A stretch of 64,000 nt of DNA. It comes from Malurus cyaneus samueli (Eukaryota; Chordata; Aves; Passeriformes; Maluridae). The stretch covers positions 15,461,394 to 15,525,393 of the forward strand of contig CM019238.1 of assembly GCA_009741485.1 (NCBI GenBank), written 5' to 3'. The position numbers were made by a program, and so were the translations under genes. This document shows, in pieces, positions 13,701 through 26,259 of this stretch. Below the pieces are notes generated by a model, which ran no database searches, was not told where the DNA came from, and saw nothing but the letters and a program-made list of their open reading frames with translations. Positions within the stretch are counted from its first letter, which is position 1; every line of letters begins with the position of its first letter.

Positions 13701-15230
13701 TTTTTTCTCCTACATCTTGAGAAGCCAGTTTGGTGTCTCAGATAATGTGAGATACACAGATAATGTTGGTGTAAGTAACTCATCTCAGATGAACTCACTG
13801 TCCACAACTGGCAGCACAATTCCATACAAACTCCACATCAGACCATATTATTTACAGCAAAACCAGGCTTTCTGCTATTTGGATTCCTTATGAGGGTGCA
13901 ATCCCCCATAAATATTGCCACTGAACTTCTCTAACATATCTGAAATCATTTTATCTCATCATTATTATTTAATATCATGTTGCAAAATACAAATAACCCC
14001 TCGTTAATCCACAAAAGATCTGACCTTAAACTGAGCCACTCAATATTTAAAATGGTGTAACTGCAAGATTTTGGGCTGGTGTCCACTGATTATAAACTTC
14101 AAGCATGTATACAGAATTCACAGGGTAGAAAAATATAATATTTGATTACCCAGACTACAAGCTGCGCTTCTTCTGTCACTGTGGGAAAACTTTCTAATGA
14201 AACTGAGAAGCTCAAGTTCTTGGAGACTGGGTGTTTCTATTTTAAGATAAAAAGACACTTCAGGTTAAAATAAATGAACATAGAGATGAAAGAATGTAAT
14301 TTCTGACTTTCAAATGTAGTATCTTGGAGGAAGTTGTCCTGGAGAAGGAAAGCCTCTGTGTCCAGAAAAATCTCCATTTTTTTTAACCAATGAGCAGTAC
14401 TTTTGTGTGCCATACAGAGGCTAAACATCATCTTTCCCAGGCAGCCACTATCATCCCTTAGAAAAGACTGAATTTTCAAGGTCATTCTTAGCAATTAATC
14501 AAAACTAAGCCTGTCTCAGCCTAGAGGCACTAAACAAGGTCCATGAGATTTATGTCACAGTTTGGGCTAAAATTAAACACAAATACAAATGGTATCAGCT
14601 GATTCCAGCTCTGTGGAGCGAGAGCACTTTGAACCTTGGTGGTGGAAGCAATTTTACAAATCTTTTTGAGAAGGCAGAACCTGCACTTGTTACCAATTTA
14701 TAAGGTTTGTGGTTTTTCACTTCTGCTGCTGAATTCTCCAAGGTCAGTAACTATTAATGGACAGCGAGGAAGATGGTGTAGGGTACCAAAATCACTAAAA
14801 ACTGCACAAATGGATGGATATCATCAAACCCCAGAAAACTTTCTGGAGCTGGGGAGCACAGATTCACAGCTTCGTGACAGTTTCCTCTTTTTTTCTCTTT
14901 TCCTTTATGCACAGAGTTTGAGATTCGTTACACTTGAAATCTGAGGAAGTTAGGTGGGGAGATGAAAAAAGGAGCGAGATACAGAACGAAAGGAGTGTGG
15001 AAATTGAAATTTAAAGCATAGCTAATGTCATTTGGCTGATTTTGCTGCAAACCTATGGGGGAAAGGAAAAAAAAAATGGTGAAGTTCTGCAATATGTAAG
15101 AAACTGCTTCTCGAGATGGTCTTGATTTTCTACTCCCCTGCATGGTGAATGCTCTACAGTTGAAAGAGCTTGAAATTAATCATCTGTGTATGGAGATTAA
15201 AGAAGAAGTGATGAAGCGTGATAACCTACA
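10731..15230. other. Non-coding DNA with A/C-rich low complexity
   Basis: Frames of 102-113 codons (plus 11671-12012 and 14636-14944) have no domain that I recognise, and two of the frames overlap each other. An A14 run lies at 10898-10911. A/C-rich low-complexity DNA occupies about 12370-12410 (repeated AAAACCC words) and generates opposed spurious frames on both strands. The rest is ordinary AT-rich single-copy sequence. Confidence 0.55.
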
Positions 15231-15257
15231 ACTTCTTTTACTTCTTTTACTTCTTTT
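15231..15257 (+). repeat. (ACTTCTTTT)3 microsatellite
   Basis: Three perfect copies of the 9-bp unit ACTTCTTTT. Because 9 is divisible by three, it keeps a frame open and produces a run of leucines in the 90-codon frame at 15142-15414. That frame has no other support. Confidence 0.9.
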
Positions 15258-16289
15258 TATAGTTGGGGAAATCTCTACTACAAAGGATGAAGGGATGGGG
15301 GGAAGTTCCAGTGGATCGAACGCTTCCCCTTTCATCTTCCATTTCAAACAGATACTACGGGGTCGTATTTGCTCACTTCTTCCTCTCCCACTCGCTGTAA
15401 ATTATTGTTTCTGATTGCTAGCTTCGTTTTTATTAATGTTCTACAGGAAAAGCTGCCAGTGGCTTGACTATTTCAGATGTGGAACAGACCTGGCACCGAA
15501 TTGGGATAGAAAAAGCACAATGGTTTTGTTAAATACAAAAAAGTTTCAGTCGTTTTGAAGGCATTTTTCACTTTATGCCTCTTTACAGACTTAACTTCTC
15601 AAAGTCATTTCCTCATGACAGATGCTGGTCTAGGAGATACTGTAATAGGAGAATTTTAAACTTATTTCTGTTTTTTTGGAGCAGAGATTCACCTGCAGCC
15701 CATGGGGAGAGCACAGAGGAGCAGCCCATGGAGTCCATTCTGCCTGTGATGGCAATGGGTAAAAAATCTCTGTCTTTATCTCAGCCCAGGAGCTTCTGAT
15801 TTCTCATTTTGTCCCCTTTTGCTGTTGAGGAGGGACACTGGGAGCTGCCCAAGGTCAGCCCAGCACACCTTTCTTTCCTTGGCTGCCCTGGCAAACTCTT
15901 TCATTTAGATAAATTCACATTGCTGTTAAACCATAAATGTGACAATGTGGGAACAGAGCCCATGGGCTCTCTCTGAGCTGCTCACAGAATCCTTTATTCT
16001 CACAAAGCTGCACCTCTTTATACTCTCAATGTTCCTGGGCTGAGCTCCCATTGCCCTGCAGTTTTAACCCTTTCCCACACGGTGATTGAACTGGGGTGAG
16101 CAGGAACCCACAGGAGCTCCTTCCATGGGGCTGTGCCTGAACCCCAGCACATAAAAATTTATTTTTTAATTGCTGGATCCCAATAAACTCTTGTATTCAG
16201 CTGTTTGATGCCTGCAGATCCTCACACTGCAAGGTGCTGAAGCTCAGAGGGAAATCAGGACTTTGGGTCTTAATTCTGCTTTGTCATTC
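15258..16289. other. Non-coding DNA, slightly GC-richer
   Basis: No gene is seen. Around 15685-15740 two close copies of a 'cagcccatgg' word occur with GAG/CAG-rich sequence that vaguely resembles avian interspersed-repeat consensus text. The match is too short for me to name a family. The remainder is single-copy. Confidence 0.5.
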
Positions 16290-16760
16290 ATTACACAAAT
16301 AAATAAATATCTCCTCTTTAAACCTTAAGAAAATCATTAATAGGTGTGTTTAACACCCTGGAATTAGCTTGAGTTTTTGATAACCTTGCACCCTTAACTG
16401 TTATTATAACATAAATTCAAGATGCCATGCCACTTGAAAGCTTGAAACTGTAATAACTGAGGAGAAATTTTATTGCTTATTTGCAGTTAATTTCTTGCTT
16501 CATACTTTATTGCACACTGTCTTCTCTCTGTATCCATTAAACTTGCTGCGAGCCACAGAGAAAATACCAATTTTTGTCTGTGGGGAATAAAGTAGTCTAA
16601 AATTTTACACTTATTAAATTACCACATATCCTATGTGGTCATTTATTCTTAAAGTAATACTTAGCAATAATGACTTTGTGCTAATAAACACCTAATGATT
16701 GCCTGAATTAGAAAAGCGTCCAAATTATCCAGCCTTGGTAGTACAGTAAATTTGCTGGAA
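16290..16760. promoter_or_regulatory. Candidate conserved non-coding element cluster
   Basis: About 470 bp with many ATTA/TAAT cores (cattaataggtg, gcagttaatttc, aattagctt, ctaataaacacctaatgatt), stop-rich in all frames. It includes a short perfect hairpin sequence at 16621-16639 with 8-bp arms (accacata/tatgtggt) around a 3-base loop. Texture and length fit a developmental enhancer cluster. This is inference from composition alone. Confidence 0.27.
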
Positions 16761-19700
16761 GGCATTAACTATTTAAAGCATCAAAACATTACACAAAACT
16801 GACTGGTGCTTTCTGCAATCCCTATTTTTTATGAAAACTCCTTGCAGTAACACAAGTGCACTAAATTTTCTGATTTTCTTATGTAGGAAGAATATTGGGG
16901 TTCAGGTTTGTGTGAATTACTGAGAATGATTTGCTATAAAATTTGTACTTAATTTCTTTGATTGCCAAAGAGTTTATCCTCTTTCATAGTTTGAATTCTT
17001 CCAGTTACTCTGTGATGAGCTCAAATTGTACCAAAGTGGCAAGTCAAGATGAGTATGACTAAAAATACAGAAGTATTAGAAAGATGTATATAAATGTGCA
17101 CATTATACACAAAGAACACAAGGATGAAAACAATCTTGTGTTTCATTATGTGGTAACTATTTTAAAATATATTAAAAAATTACAGAACCTTGAGGAAATC
17201 AGATAATCAGAACTGGCTCCCAGTAACTGAATATTAAGGCCCAATCCATTAGCAGCTTTCTCAGCTGTGGCTCATTTCAAACTTCTTTTCCTCCACATCC
17301 TCCTTCCATATCACTGCCATTATTCTGGCTGATTTATGCACTGAGGAGACACACTTCATCAGGTTAGATTAATTCCCTAACTCCTGGCTGCTATTAAAGG
17401 CAGATCCTGGCTCTGTGCACATCGGTGAGAGGGGGAAGGTTGGCACCTGACATGACAGAGATTAAATCTCTGCACTTCAGCACTCGTTCCATTCCATGGT
17501 CAGAGCAGAGGATGAGCCACACAGAGCCATAAAACCTCAGGTCCTCAACTCACAAAAAAAAAAAAAAAATCAGAGTTTTCTTTGGTTTCAATGAGAATTG
17601 AAGAGGCGTCCTTAAAATTGTTGATGGTTCACCTGAAGTTTTACAGGAAGGAAGTACAGTGTGCCAGAAAGTGGCATTATACACAGATTTTTAACAGAAA
17701 AGCCCATGCAAACAGCAATGTTGCACTTCCCAAACCTGCAGTGCTGATCTCTTCTCCCATTTCCAACTGACTGGGACATGGTGACACTGGGTCAGATCAT
17801 ATTTTTATATGTGCTAAAGAAGAGGATTACAAGCGAGCCTGGGGCACTGCATACAGACATTTTTATAAATTAAAAACTCTCTAAGTATAAAGTGTTTATC
17901 AGTTCTTACTGCTTGACAGCACAATATTCTTTTTGGGATTCGCTAAATGAATTTTCTCACCTTTTCTGCTGCTAAAATAAAGTGCTCTTTACACCCAGTA
18001 CACAATTTCCACTGCTCTTACAGAGTTCCACACGCTGTCCCTGCTTGCTGGGGTTCCCTCAGCCCTGTGGGCACTCACCCAATGCCAGAATCTCACACCA
18101 CCCCCCCTTTTTGGGATTGCAGTAATTCCCCATTTAATTGGCCTTGGTTCCAACATTTCCTGCAGTTAGGACATGGAATTTCCCTGTTTGTATTACCAAA
18201 TAATACACCAATCTACCAAATAATACAAAAAAAATCTCCCCCAAAACCTGCTGCCCACCAGTCTGTCAGCATTTGCTGCAATCAGGAATAAAGTCTCTCT
18301 GAGTTTCAATGCTCACCTTATTAAATCTCACATTAAGAGTTCAATTTCAGTAAATCTATTTTCTTTTTTTTTTTTTATAATTAAAACAGTGGTTTTAATG
18401 GAAACTAATTTGAATTTCTAAAAATAACTGTTTCCATGAAATGACTATCAATCAATCAATCCCTTGGTGATAAGAGCCCTACTTTGTCCTGATAGCATTG
18501 CTGGGTTTGTGGGATCCTGACCGACTTGGTTTCCTTAAAGAAATCTGGTCAATTATGGAAAAATCTTTTCAACCCAATACTTTCAGTATGTTGACATTTT
18601 CAAAAGGGACCATGTTTAAATATTGGAGTTTTCACTTGCCTGGTTTTATTCATCACCATATTTACACAAAGGCACGAAACTCCTGATGTCATGGTCTGCT
18701 CTAAATTATTAACCTTACTTCATCACCTTCTGTTTTGAAAGGAGACAAATAATTTCTAATTTCCAGACGAAGTATGAAAATGGAATCTTTATAGTCAAAG
18801 TTTGGGTATAATATTCAAATAAAAACTGGACTCTGTGCCTACTGTAACAGATTATTTTTCTTACCTGTTACAGATTCCTGTGGAATGGAAGAAAGTTATC
18901 CTCATTTTATTTAGACAACAATTACTAATTTCCACAATTATTAATTTCTTAAGTCACAGCTGACCAAACTGGTGGTGAGGGCACTGGGAGAGCTTAAGTG
19001 ATGCACAGAAAGAGCAGGAAAATCTGCCAGGATGTCCTGGATTCCTGAAGCAACAACCTCCTCTTCTTCAGAAAAATAAAAAGGCATTTTCCAGGGTTCC
19101 AGCTCTCCAGTTACAGCTGCAGGGTTATTTGTGATATCTGCTGCTGTAAATGGAGGACACCTTATAGATATTCACGCCTGAAAATTTAAAAAAAAGAGAA
19201 AGAAAACTTCCTTTCAGATTCTTTTTGGACCTGGCTATTAATTACCTGCTCGAGGTAAGTGGAATTCACATTACTGTTTTCATTTCACTGTTAAAGTTTC
19301 AGTGGAGGGAAGAGTTTGACCCTGTCTGGGGCAAAAGGGGCTGACCTCAGTGAGTAATTTGATAATTTACAGCACGATTTACACAGAGTGGTGTCTAAGG
19401 CAAACTAAAATGGTGATTTCATGCCCAAATGGAGGGAGAAAAACTTCAGAGAGAGTCACAGGTGAGCTGTAAAAGTGAGGAATCCACTGTAGGGGAAGGT
19501 CCTGAGTTAGGTGAACCCACCCTGAGTCCACCAGAGGGGACAGGGACACCATGGCCAGGCCAGACCTCTGTGTGAAAAATAGATCTGCACGGTGAAAACA
19601 AACATTTCCTGAAACCTCCTACAACCTTTCTGTTCAAAGTCTTCTCCAGATCACATTAAGGGTCCTCACAATGTCAAATTCTTCCATTCTTCCACCAGAC

Positions 19701-20439
19701 ATTAGATGTGCTGAATTGTATGTCCCATATGTGCCTGTAGGCAGCTCTGAAAAAATCCAAAAACAAACAAAAAAACCAACAAAACCAAACCAAGCCAAAC
19801 CGACAAAAAACAAATAAAACAAACGAAAAAAACCCCCAAACAACCACAGCAAAACAAAACAAAACAAGAACAAGAACAAAAAACCCCACCCTGTACAGAG
19901 GGGGAGAGAGCATAGTTTTGTCGCTTAAATTCAACTTCTGGAAATGGTCTTTAGCGAACCTAAAATTGTCACTGAAGGAAAAGAAATGGAGACTAATCAG
20001 GCACAGCTCGAGATGGAATTCTGTACATTAATGCTGTAATTCCAGCATTTCCTGAGGTTTCTCAGCACTGGGGTCAGTCTGTTCCATCCTTTTAGAAGTG
20101 TGCAGTAACTATGGCTTGGTACAGACACGACTATTATGTTTCAAATGCACAATATTTATTCTAATCAACATCAGCAGCCACACATTATTAAAGTGTTCCA
20201 GATTTAAACTTAATTAATTTGCTTAAAGCATCTTTTCCAAACAAAATATGGTTAAAATGAGTATTTGGCTTTGGGCTCTGTGTTTGGAAGGCTGCCAGAG
20301 ACAGTAAAAAGGATTGCAGAATTTTCCATTTCATTTCCTTACCTCTAAACAGTATTTAAGGCCAGCTTCAAAATAAGGCATGAGATTTTGAGGGAAACCA
20401 ATTTACTTTTATTTTTTAATTATGTTAAATCAAGGGCAT
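16761..20439. other. Non-coding DNA with several homopolymer tracts
   Basis: Contains A16 at 17554-17569, T12 at 18365-18376 and a short (ATCA)n run at 18447-18461. The longest frame is 114 codons (plus 17947-18291) with no recognisable domain. No CR1, LTR or SINE structure is visible apart from the A/C-rich tract listed separately at 19749-19890. Confidence 0.55.
19749..19890. repeat. A/C-rich low-complexity tract ((CAAAA)n-like)
   Basis: About 140 bp made almost entirely of A and C in words such as AAAAACAAAC, CCAAACC, AAAACAAAAC and AAGAACAAGAAC. The complementary strand is T/G-rich and reads as strings of Phe, Leu, Trp, Val and Gly. This explains two overlapping minus-strand frames at 19634-19934 that look like membrane proteins but are artefacts. 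Origin could be a decayed retroposon tail or slippage; no body is recognisable. Confidence 0.85.
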
Positions 20440-21480
20440 ACCTATTATTTCGGGTTTTCAAATAGCCTTTAGGGTCATTAAGTAGCTTAATTACAAGACC
20501 GGAGTGCTGAGGACACACTTGACTCAGAACAGACATGTTTGGTGCGAGGAAAAGGTCGTGGCTTTACGAGCTGTAAGAGCTCAAAAAGGAATAAAACCCA
20601 GCACAGCTCAGCTGAGAGTCGCTCTGGAGCCTGAACACACCTCAGCAGATGCCACAGAAACACAAACCCACAGGGAGCCTGTCTGAGATTCCACCATAAA
20701 TCTCTGGGAAGTCTGACTGTATCAGATCTCCGATGTACAAAGCTTAATTTTCGTGCAGAAAGACTCTCTGCTTGCTGAGGAATTTCCACCTCATTTGGAC
20801 CAAACTGTCTCTGGTTACTCAGAGATCTAATCCTTCCCTTTATTCCTGATTTTCCCCCTGATCCTAGGAACCTTCAGAACATCCCTCCCCGCACACAAAG
20901 ATGCTCTGCAGCTCTTTTGTTCTCCGCATGAGCAACAGGAGGATGCTCCAGAGATATCAGTCCAATTCCCACGATCTACACACATTAAAAGCCAAATGAA
21001 GCCATAAATAATGCATGCAGCACTAACTACCCTGCGCTTGGATGTGTGTATCTTGTAAGATCTGCTGCTGCATTTCACATACAAATGTATATTAGCCAGT
21101 TTTACAGGACAAATTGGGATGTATTCCTGATGGCATCTCCGAGAGCATTATCAAACTCCAGCTTGCTGTAATGAGATTCAGCTCAGGAAAAGGAAAAGAA
21201 TAAAAGAGAAATCGGGTTCCTGGCAGTTACATTTATTAGAATCATTTCTGCTCCTATCTCTGGTGACTAAACACCTCGTTCAGTTACTTTGCATAATGCC
21301 AGCAAGATTCCAATAATAATAATATTAATTTATTCACATTAAGTAACATATTTCTGCTTCTATAATAATCAGGTAGGATCAGATATTAGGTGTTAAATCT
21401 GGGTAAATTTTAATGTAACAGCAATATTAGCTGTTACTGTCATGTATAGAATAAGCTTTGGTTCATTATGACTCTGCTGC
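20440..21480. promoter_or_regulatory. CpG-retaining candidate regulatory block, about 1 kb
   Basis: By eye I count roughly sixteen CpGs over this kilobase, clearly more than in its flanks, although it is not GC-rich enough for a classic CpG island. Motif-rich stretches include gtcattaagtagcttaatta near 20474, ccataaataatgcatgcagc near 21002, and cctcgttcagttactttgca near 21275. Two opposed 60-100 codon frames at 20487-20789 show no domain. I interpret the block as likely constrained non-coding DNA; an unrecognised exon is an alternative. Confidence 0.3.
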
Positions 21481-22399
21481 GAGTTAAAAGATGTCAGATT
21501 CTTGTTTTAAAGGAAAAAAAAAAGCTTCAGGAGAACTTTATTAGCTGATGCTGCAGTCAATAGCTGTGAACAGACAGAGAATCCTGAAGTTTTACTTGTA
21601 AAACAACCAAGTTTACTCAAAGAGTAGAACAAAAAATTGCTTCTTGGTGGTGCTCTCCCAAATTCTTCTCTGTCAGGAGAACTGTCCTCTCGCTTTCTCT
21701 CCCTGTCTTTCCCTAAAGACACAATGGATGAAAAATGGCAGAGGAACTGAAGGGAAATTTGTCTTCATTTCATGTGCTCTGTGTGCCAGTGGCTTGGTGA
21801 GATCCCAAAAGGTGCCACCAGCAGCCACCCCCAGCAACCTTCACCTGCTGCATTCTACATCAGGAGTGTAAAATACCTGCACAGGGCAGCTCTGCTGGGT
21901 ATTTGTGTCCAAACTGAAGAAATAAAGGAAATTTATTAATGCTGAAGGCAAAGATTCGGCACGAGGAAAAGCATGGAAAGTAAACTCCTCCTTGGTAAAA
22001 GTGTTTTATGTGGTACTTGATGGGTTTTTGTTGGGTAAGATCGAGGAAAGTTTTGGCTTCTGAGAGTAATTTGGTTGGTTTGTGTGGGATTTCAGAATGG
22101 AGCAGAGAAATGGCAGATTTCTGCTTTTAACACACAAAGTTAGGAAAGGTAAAGAGCCAGAGGAAGGTAAGAGTGAATGAGTTCCATAAGAACATCTTTC
22201 CCTTAGATTTTCAACCCCTTTTCTGGTTTTTTTTGTGTTTTTTTTGTAAGTATTCAGGACCCAGCAGTCAATCCCATACACACAGTGAAACGGTCACAGT
22301 AAAAATCAGACAGAATTACACGATACTACAAAAATCCCTCTTTCTCTCTGTAAAAATACTTGATTCACCTGCAGGAAAAATGCCCTTATAGAGTCAAAG
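21481..22399. other. Non-coding DNA, no gene seen
   Basis: Single-copy sequence with small frames of 71-91 codons that overlap on opposite strands (21507-21871 and 22006-22391). Short A and T runs are present. Nothing here resembles a transposon end or RNA gene. Confidence 0.55.
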
Positions 22400-22640
22400 C
22401 AATCTCCTGATGAGCACCAGTAAATACGAATTTCCTACGGACAAGATCTCACAAGTCTTTCCCCTGGCCTCTCCTGGTAATAGCAAGAGCTCCGTGTACT
22501 CGAACAAAGCTGAAATGAGACTATTTCAAGGAGATAATTAGTTGCCCTGTATTACTTTTAGGAGCTCATTAGAGACCCTTAATATCCTCAAGAACAGAAA
22601 TGCAGTGAATTCTCTCTAAGGAAAACCCACGTTGTTCCCA
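22400..22640. promoter_or_regulatory. Candidate conserved non-coding element
   Basis: Carries isolated CpGs in otherwise AT-rich DNA (aaatacgaatttcctacgga, ctccgtgtactcgaacaa) next to gataattagttg and agagacccttaatatcc words. All frames are interrupted. The mix of CpG retention and homeodomain cores is the only evidence. Confidence 0.27.
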
Positions 22641-25600
22641 AGTTCTGTTTGCAGGGCTACAATAGCTAATCCACCTTTTCTTCAGCAATTAAAAGGTGGA
22701 TGGAGCTTTGCAAATTACAGACTCAGGGAGTTTCCATGGTCTGGCAGACTCGTGTGACAACTTCCCCATCATTTACCCACTTCAGATTTAAATAAAATGT
22801 GAGTTATAACATATCCCTGAGCACACTTTGGTGGTGACAGGGAATTAAAACTGTGGTGTCTGAGGGGAATGTGGAGGGGGACCCTGGAAGGACCCTGAGT
22901 AAAAGAAGTGCCAGAAATCTAAAGTGGAATTGTGGTTTTTGTTTGAACTATGCAGTGCAAAAGGGAAAAATAAGATGCAAGATTAAACACCGAACAGTTT
23001 TGTGTTTCTAGTGTCCAGTTCATTCTTTTACTTTTGGAACAAAAAGGCATCTTTTTACGTTTGCCATTCTCCCCAAAATTACTGAGTCACAGGAATCAGT
23101 GCAACACAAACTTCTGTGGCAGCAAGAAGCTGTGAATTTAGAGCACAAAGCTACCTTATAAGTAACAAAGAGAAAAATTTCCTTGTCCAAGAGTCAGAAA
23201 ACTTCTATTTGTCTCCTACTAAGGAAAATACCACGGTCTCTCCTTTTGATTCTTCATCACAGCAACTTTATTTGTAAAAGTCAAAAATTTCATGTGTGAA
23301 ACCACTACAAAACACTGAAGGAAGTTCCCTTTCCCTAAAGATGGATCTGGTCCCACACATCCATGGCAGGAAAGGTTTCCAGTGATCCACGTGGCGTTCA
23401 CTCACATCCTTTGAACTAAATCACATTTCAGCTGTTTACGTTTAATAAAAATACAGCAGTAGTAATTTATTAGCTGTCACTTCCCTGTAAGTAATTCTCA
23501 CCAAAAGTCAAATTTAAGATGCTCTGCAAAAGAATTCTTTCCGACTTGGCAGTCTTATTGTTTTAAAATGGAAATGATATATTCAGAGATATTCAGTGCT
23601 GGATACCTTGGATCCAAGGCACCAGGGCAATGGAAGTCAAATGCAGTGATTAAAAAAAACTCCCAACAGAAAATCGAGTCCAGCTGTCAATACTTTTCAA
23701 TAGAGATTTACATCAAGCCACTTTAAACTCTCATAATTCTTCAAGCAGTCTGTTATAAATCAGATCAAAATGTATTCCTCGTCAAGTCCCCTTTTCCTAT
23801 AATATCTGATGTGGCTGTTGGATGAATCTCAAAAATTATTTACATAAAGTATTCCAAAGAAGGTGGAAGTACACAGAATGCACTAAAATTGCCAGCAGCC
23901 ATCCAGGTGGGTCACCTCCTCTGCCAGGAGGTTTCTCTTGGTGGAATGGAAACATTTTGTTGGAAGGTATTAGATGAGAATGAGCTCAATAGGTTGGCAG
24001 ATCGCTTCTCTGAACTTTTACCAGCCTATAAATGGGTTTTTATAAACTGATTTGGATTCTGGGTTGGTGAACAGAGAAAGATTTCCAATGCTGGGCCACA
24101 CTGCTGGGTTGGTCTGATTTCCCAGCCTGATTTAGAGGGGAGCTCTGGTGAGAGGCTGTGAGGGCTGAGAGAATGTTTTATGGTTTTGACTTAGTTCCTC
24201 CAGCCAGAATTCCCAGAATAGGCTGGCTTTGTGTTATGATTTTTAATGGAACCGGAGAGAATCTGCAGAAAACAAGTGAGAACTGTTTTGTTGTCCAGTA
24301 AAACTGTAATTTTGGGGAGAAAAAAAGCCAAAACCTGGCCCAAATCACATTTTTTCACTGTGAGCAATAGAGCTGAGTGGGGACTAACATCACTTGATGT
24401 TCCTGGCACAACTCCAGATCCAAGGTGCACGTCCACAGCATATTTGCATCTGTCATACACCCAGGAAACAGCAAATAAGGATTGTGTATATTTATCTGAA
24501 ATACCTCCATGGTACCATAAAGGCAGAGTCTGAGAAGGAACATGTTTTGAAATCACGAGGGAGTTGGTTTATTCTTGTGCAAAGAAGAGTCTCTCATTCC
24601 CTCCCTACCTTAGCAGTCGTTGCAGTAAAAGCAAATCCTAAAATATTCCTTGCATCTCTGTAGGTTTCCTTAAATAAGAGGATTCTTTAGCACAAGGCAA
24701 TATATCCTTTGGAAATGAAGTCAGCTTTAGATATGAGATAGCTGGGCCTGATGGGACAAGTTTCATCATTTCAGAGTCCTATTTATTTCTCCTGAAATAC
24801 AGTGCCACCAGGTACTGCACCTGCTCCTTGCATGTTGATAAACTGTTTAGCATTGCATGTGCAGGCAGGAATATTTACTATTTCTGGTGGGAGGGAAATA
24901 GGAGGAGGCAAGCAGGATGTTCAGCTAACAGCAGCTTCTTTGTGAAATCTCAGTATCTTCCAAATGCAGGGCCTTTGTCGTACCAAAATTACACATTGAG
25001 CAGGTGATCTTTCTGGGCTTCAGTTCAAAAAGCTTCTTCAAATAAATTAGCAGGTATTTCTGTTAATATAATTGGGACCAAAGAGATGCAAAGTTATCCC
25101 TACTGCAGTCTTGAATTTCTTTTTCCATTCCATTTTGGCAACAACCCCTCTTCCTTCTGGTAGGAGACCAAGCTTGGAGAGTAAAGACAGCTTATTTTGC
25201 ATGCACATCTGTGGAGGGAGGCAGAGAGTTCTCCAGTTCAGGTGGATAAATTGTCAACTTTGGTGTCTGACAGATCATTTAATGCACAGTGAAACAACCA
25301 CTGTGGCTATTCCTCGCTGCTGAATTTATCAGCAAATGCTGTCTGTGGCAGAGCAGCGGTGAGGAGACACACACGGGGTGGGCAGATGTCCACAGCACAT
25401 TAAAAACAAATCTGTGTCCTCTCAGCTTAAGGAAACAACTGTATTTACATGATTTACTGCAATTTACCTGATCCTGAGCAAGTTCTGTCTTAATGAAGCT
25501 CATGTAATAACAGATGCATATCTATTCTTTTTCATGCTTTAAGAGTCCATTTAACTCCTGAATGAAGGGAAGAGCACTTAGAGGCGCAGTCACTGATGAC

Positions 25601-26259
25601 AGACTATTGTTAAAAAGCCATCATATATTCAGATCCATCTGGTGCTATCCTGGGAGCAGTGTGTTACAAACTAATAAAAGTGCTGCAGAGGTAGGGAAAG
25701 CAGCTATCAGCTCAGACAAGATTAAAAAAATGGCCATTTGTTTTATGTACAGAAGAATTACACTGTTTTATGCCGTGAAAAACGCTTTTAAAAACACCAT
25801 CTTGGCAAAATGATCTTAATTTCAAAAGGCTTCAGTCATATCCAGATTCATATTAGTAATTGTCTCAATATTCCATAAATAATGATTACAAAAATATCTG
25901 CCAGACACTGCTTAGACATTTCTGAAAGGTGAGAATAAGCCTGAAATATGTTTCCACATTTCTGAAATGCAAGGCAATAATAAAAAATGATATAAATATG
26001 GAGTTAGTCATATTATTAGGACAATGAATACATTAAAAATATTCAGACTGGTTATAATTATTTATTCATCCTATCACCTGTTAAATACTACTTAACTTTT
26101 TAATACTTCCTCAGCCCCTTCAACTGCAGCATTAGATAAAAGGAATCATGATAGATATGTGAGTCCACTCTGGTTTGTTGCTTTTTTTGGTGCTGTTGCA
26201 GGCAGAAGGAATTCTACCTGGATTTGACACCTTCCCACATGGCACCATTGTCCCCAAAA
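22641..26259. other. Non-coding DNA, no gene seen
   Basis: The longest frame (121 codons, minus 24191-24556) overlaps three other frames over the same bases, so it carries little information. A perfect 14-bp palindrome, CCTTGGATCCAAGG, lies at 23606-23619. No transposon or tandem repeat is recognised before the CR1 fragment beginning near 26260. Confidence 0.55.

Noticed and set aside
15680..15745. GAG/CAG-rich words with repeated cagcccatgg, like some avian repeat consensus
   Set aside because: Too short and too diverged to assign to any family without a library search.
19634..19934. Two hydrophobic minus-strand frames resembling membrane proteins
   Set aside because: The Phe/Leu/Val/Trp-rich peptides are the direct translation of the complement of an A/C-rich low-complexity tract.
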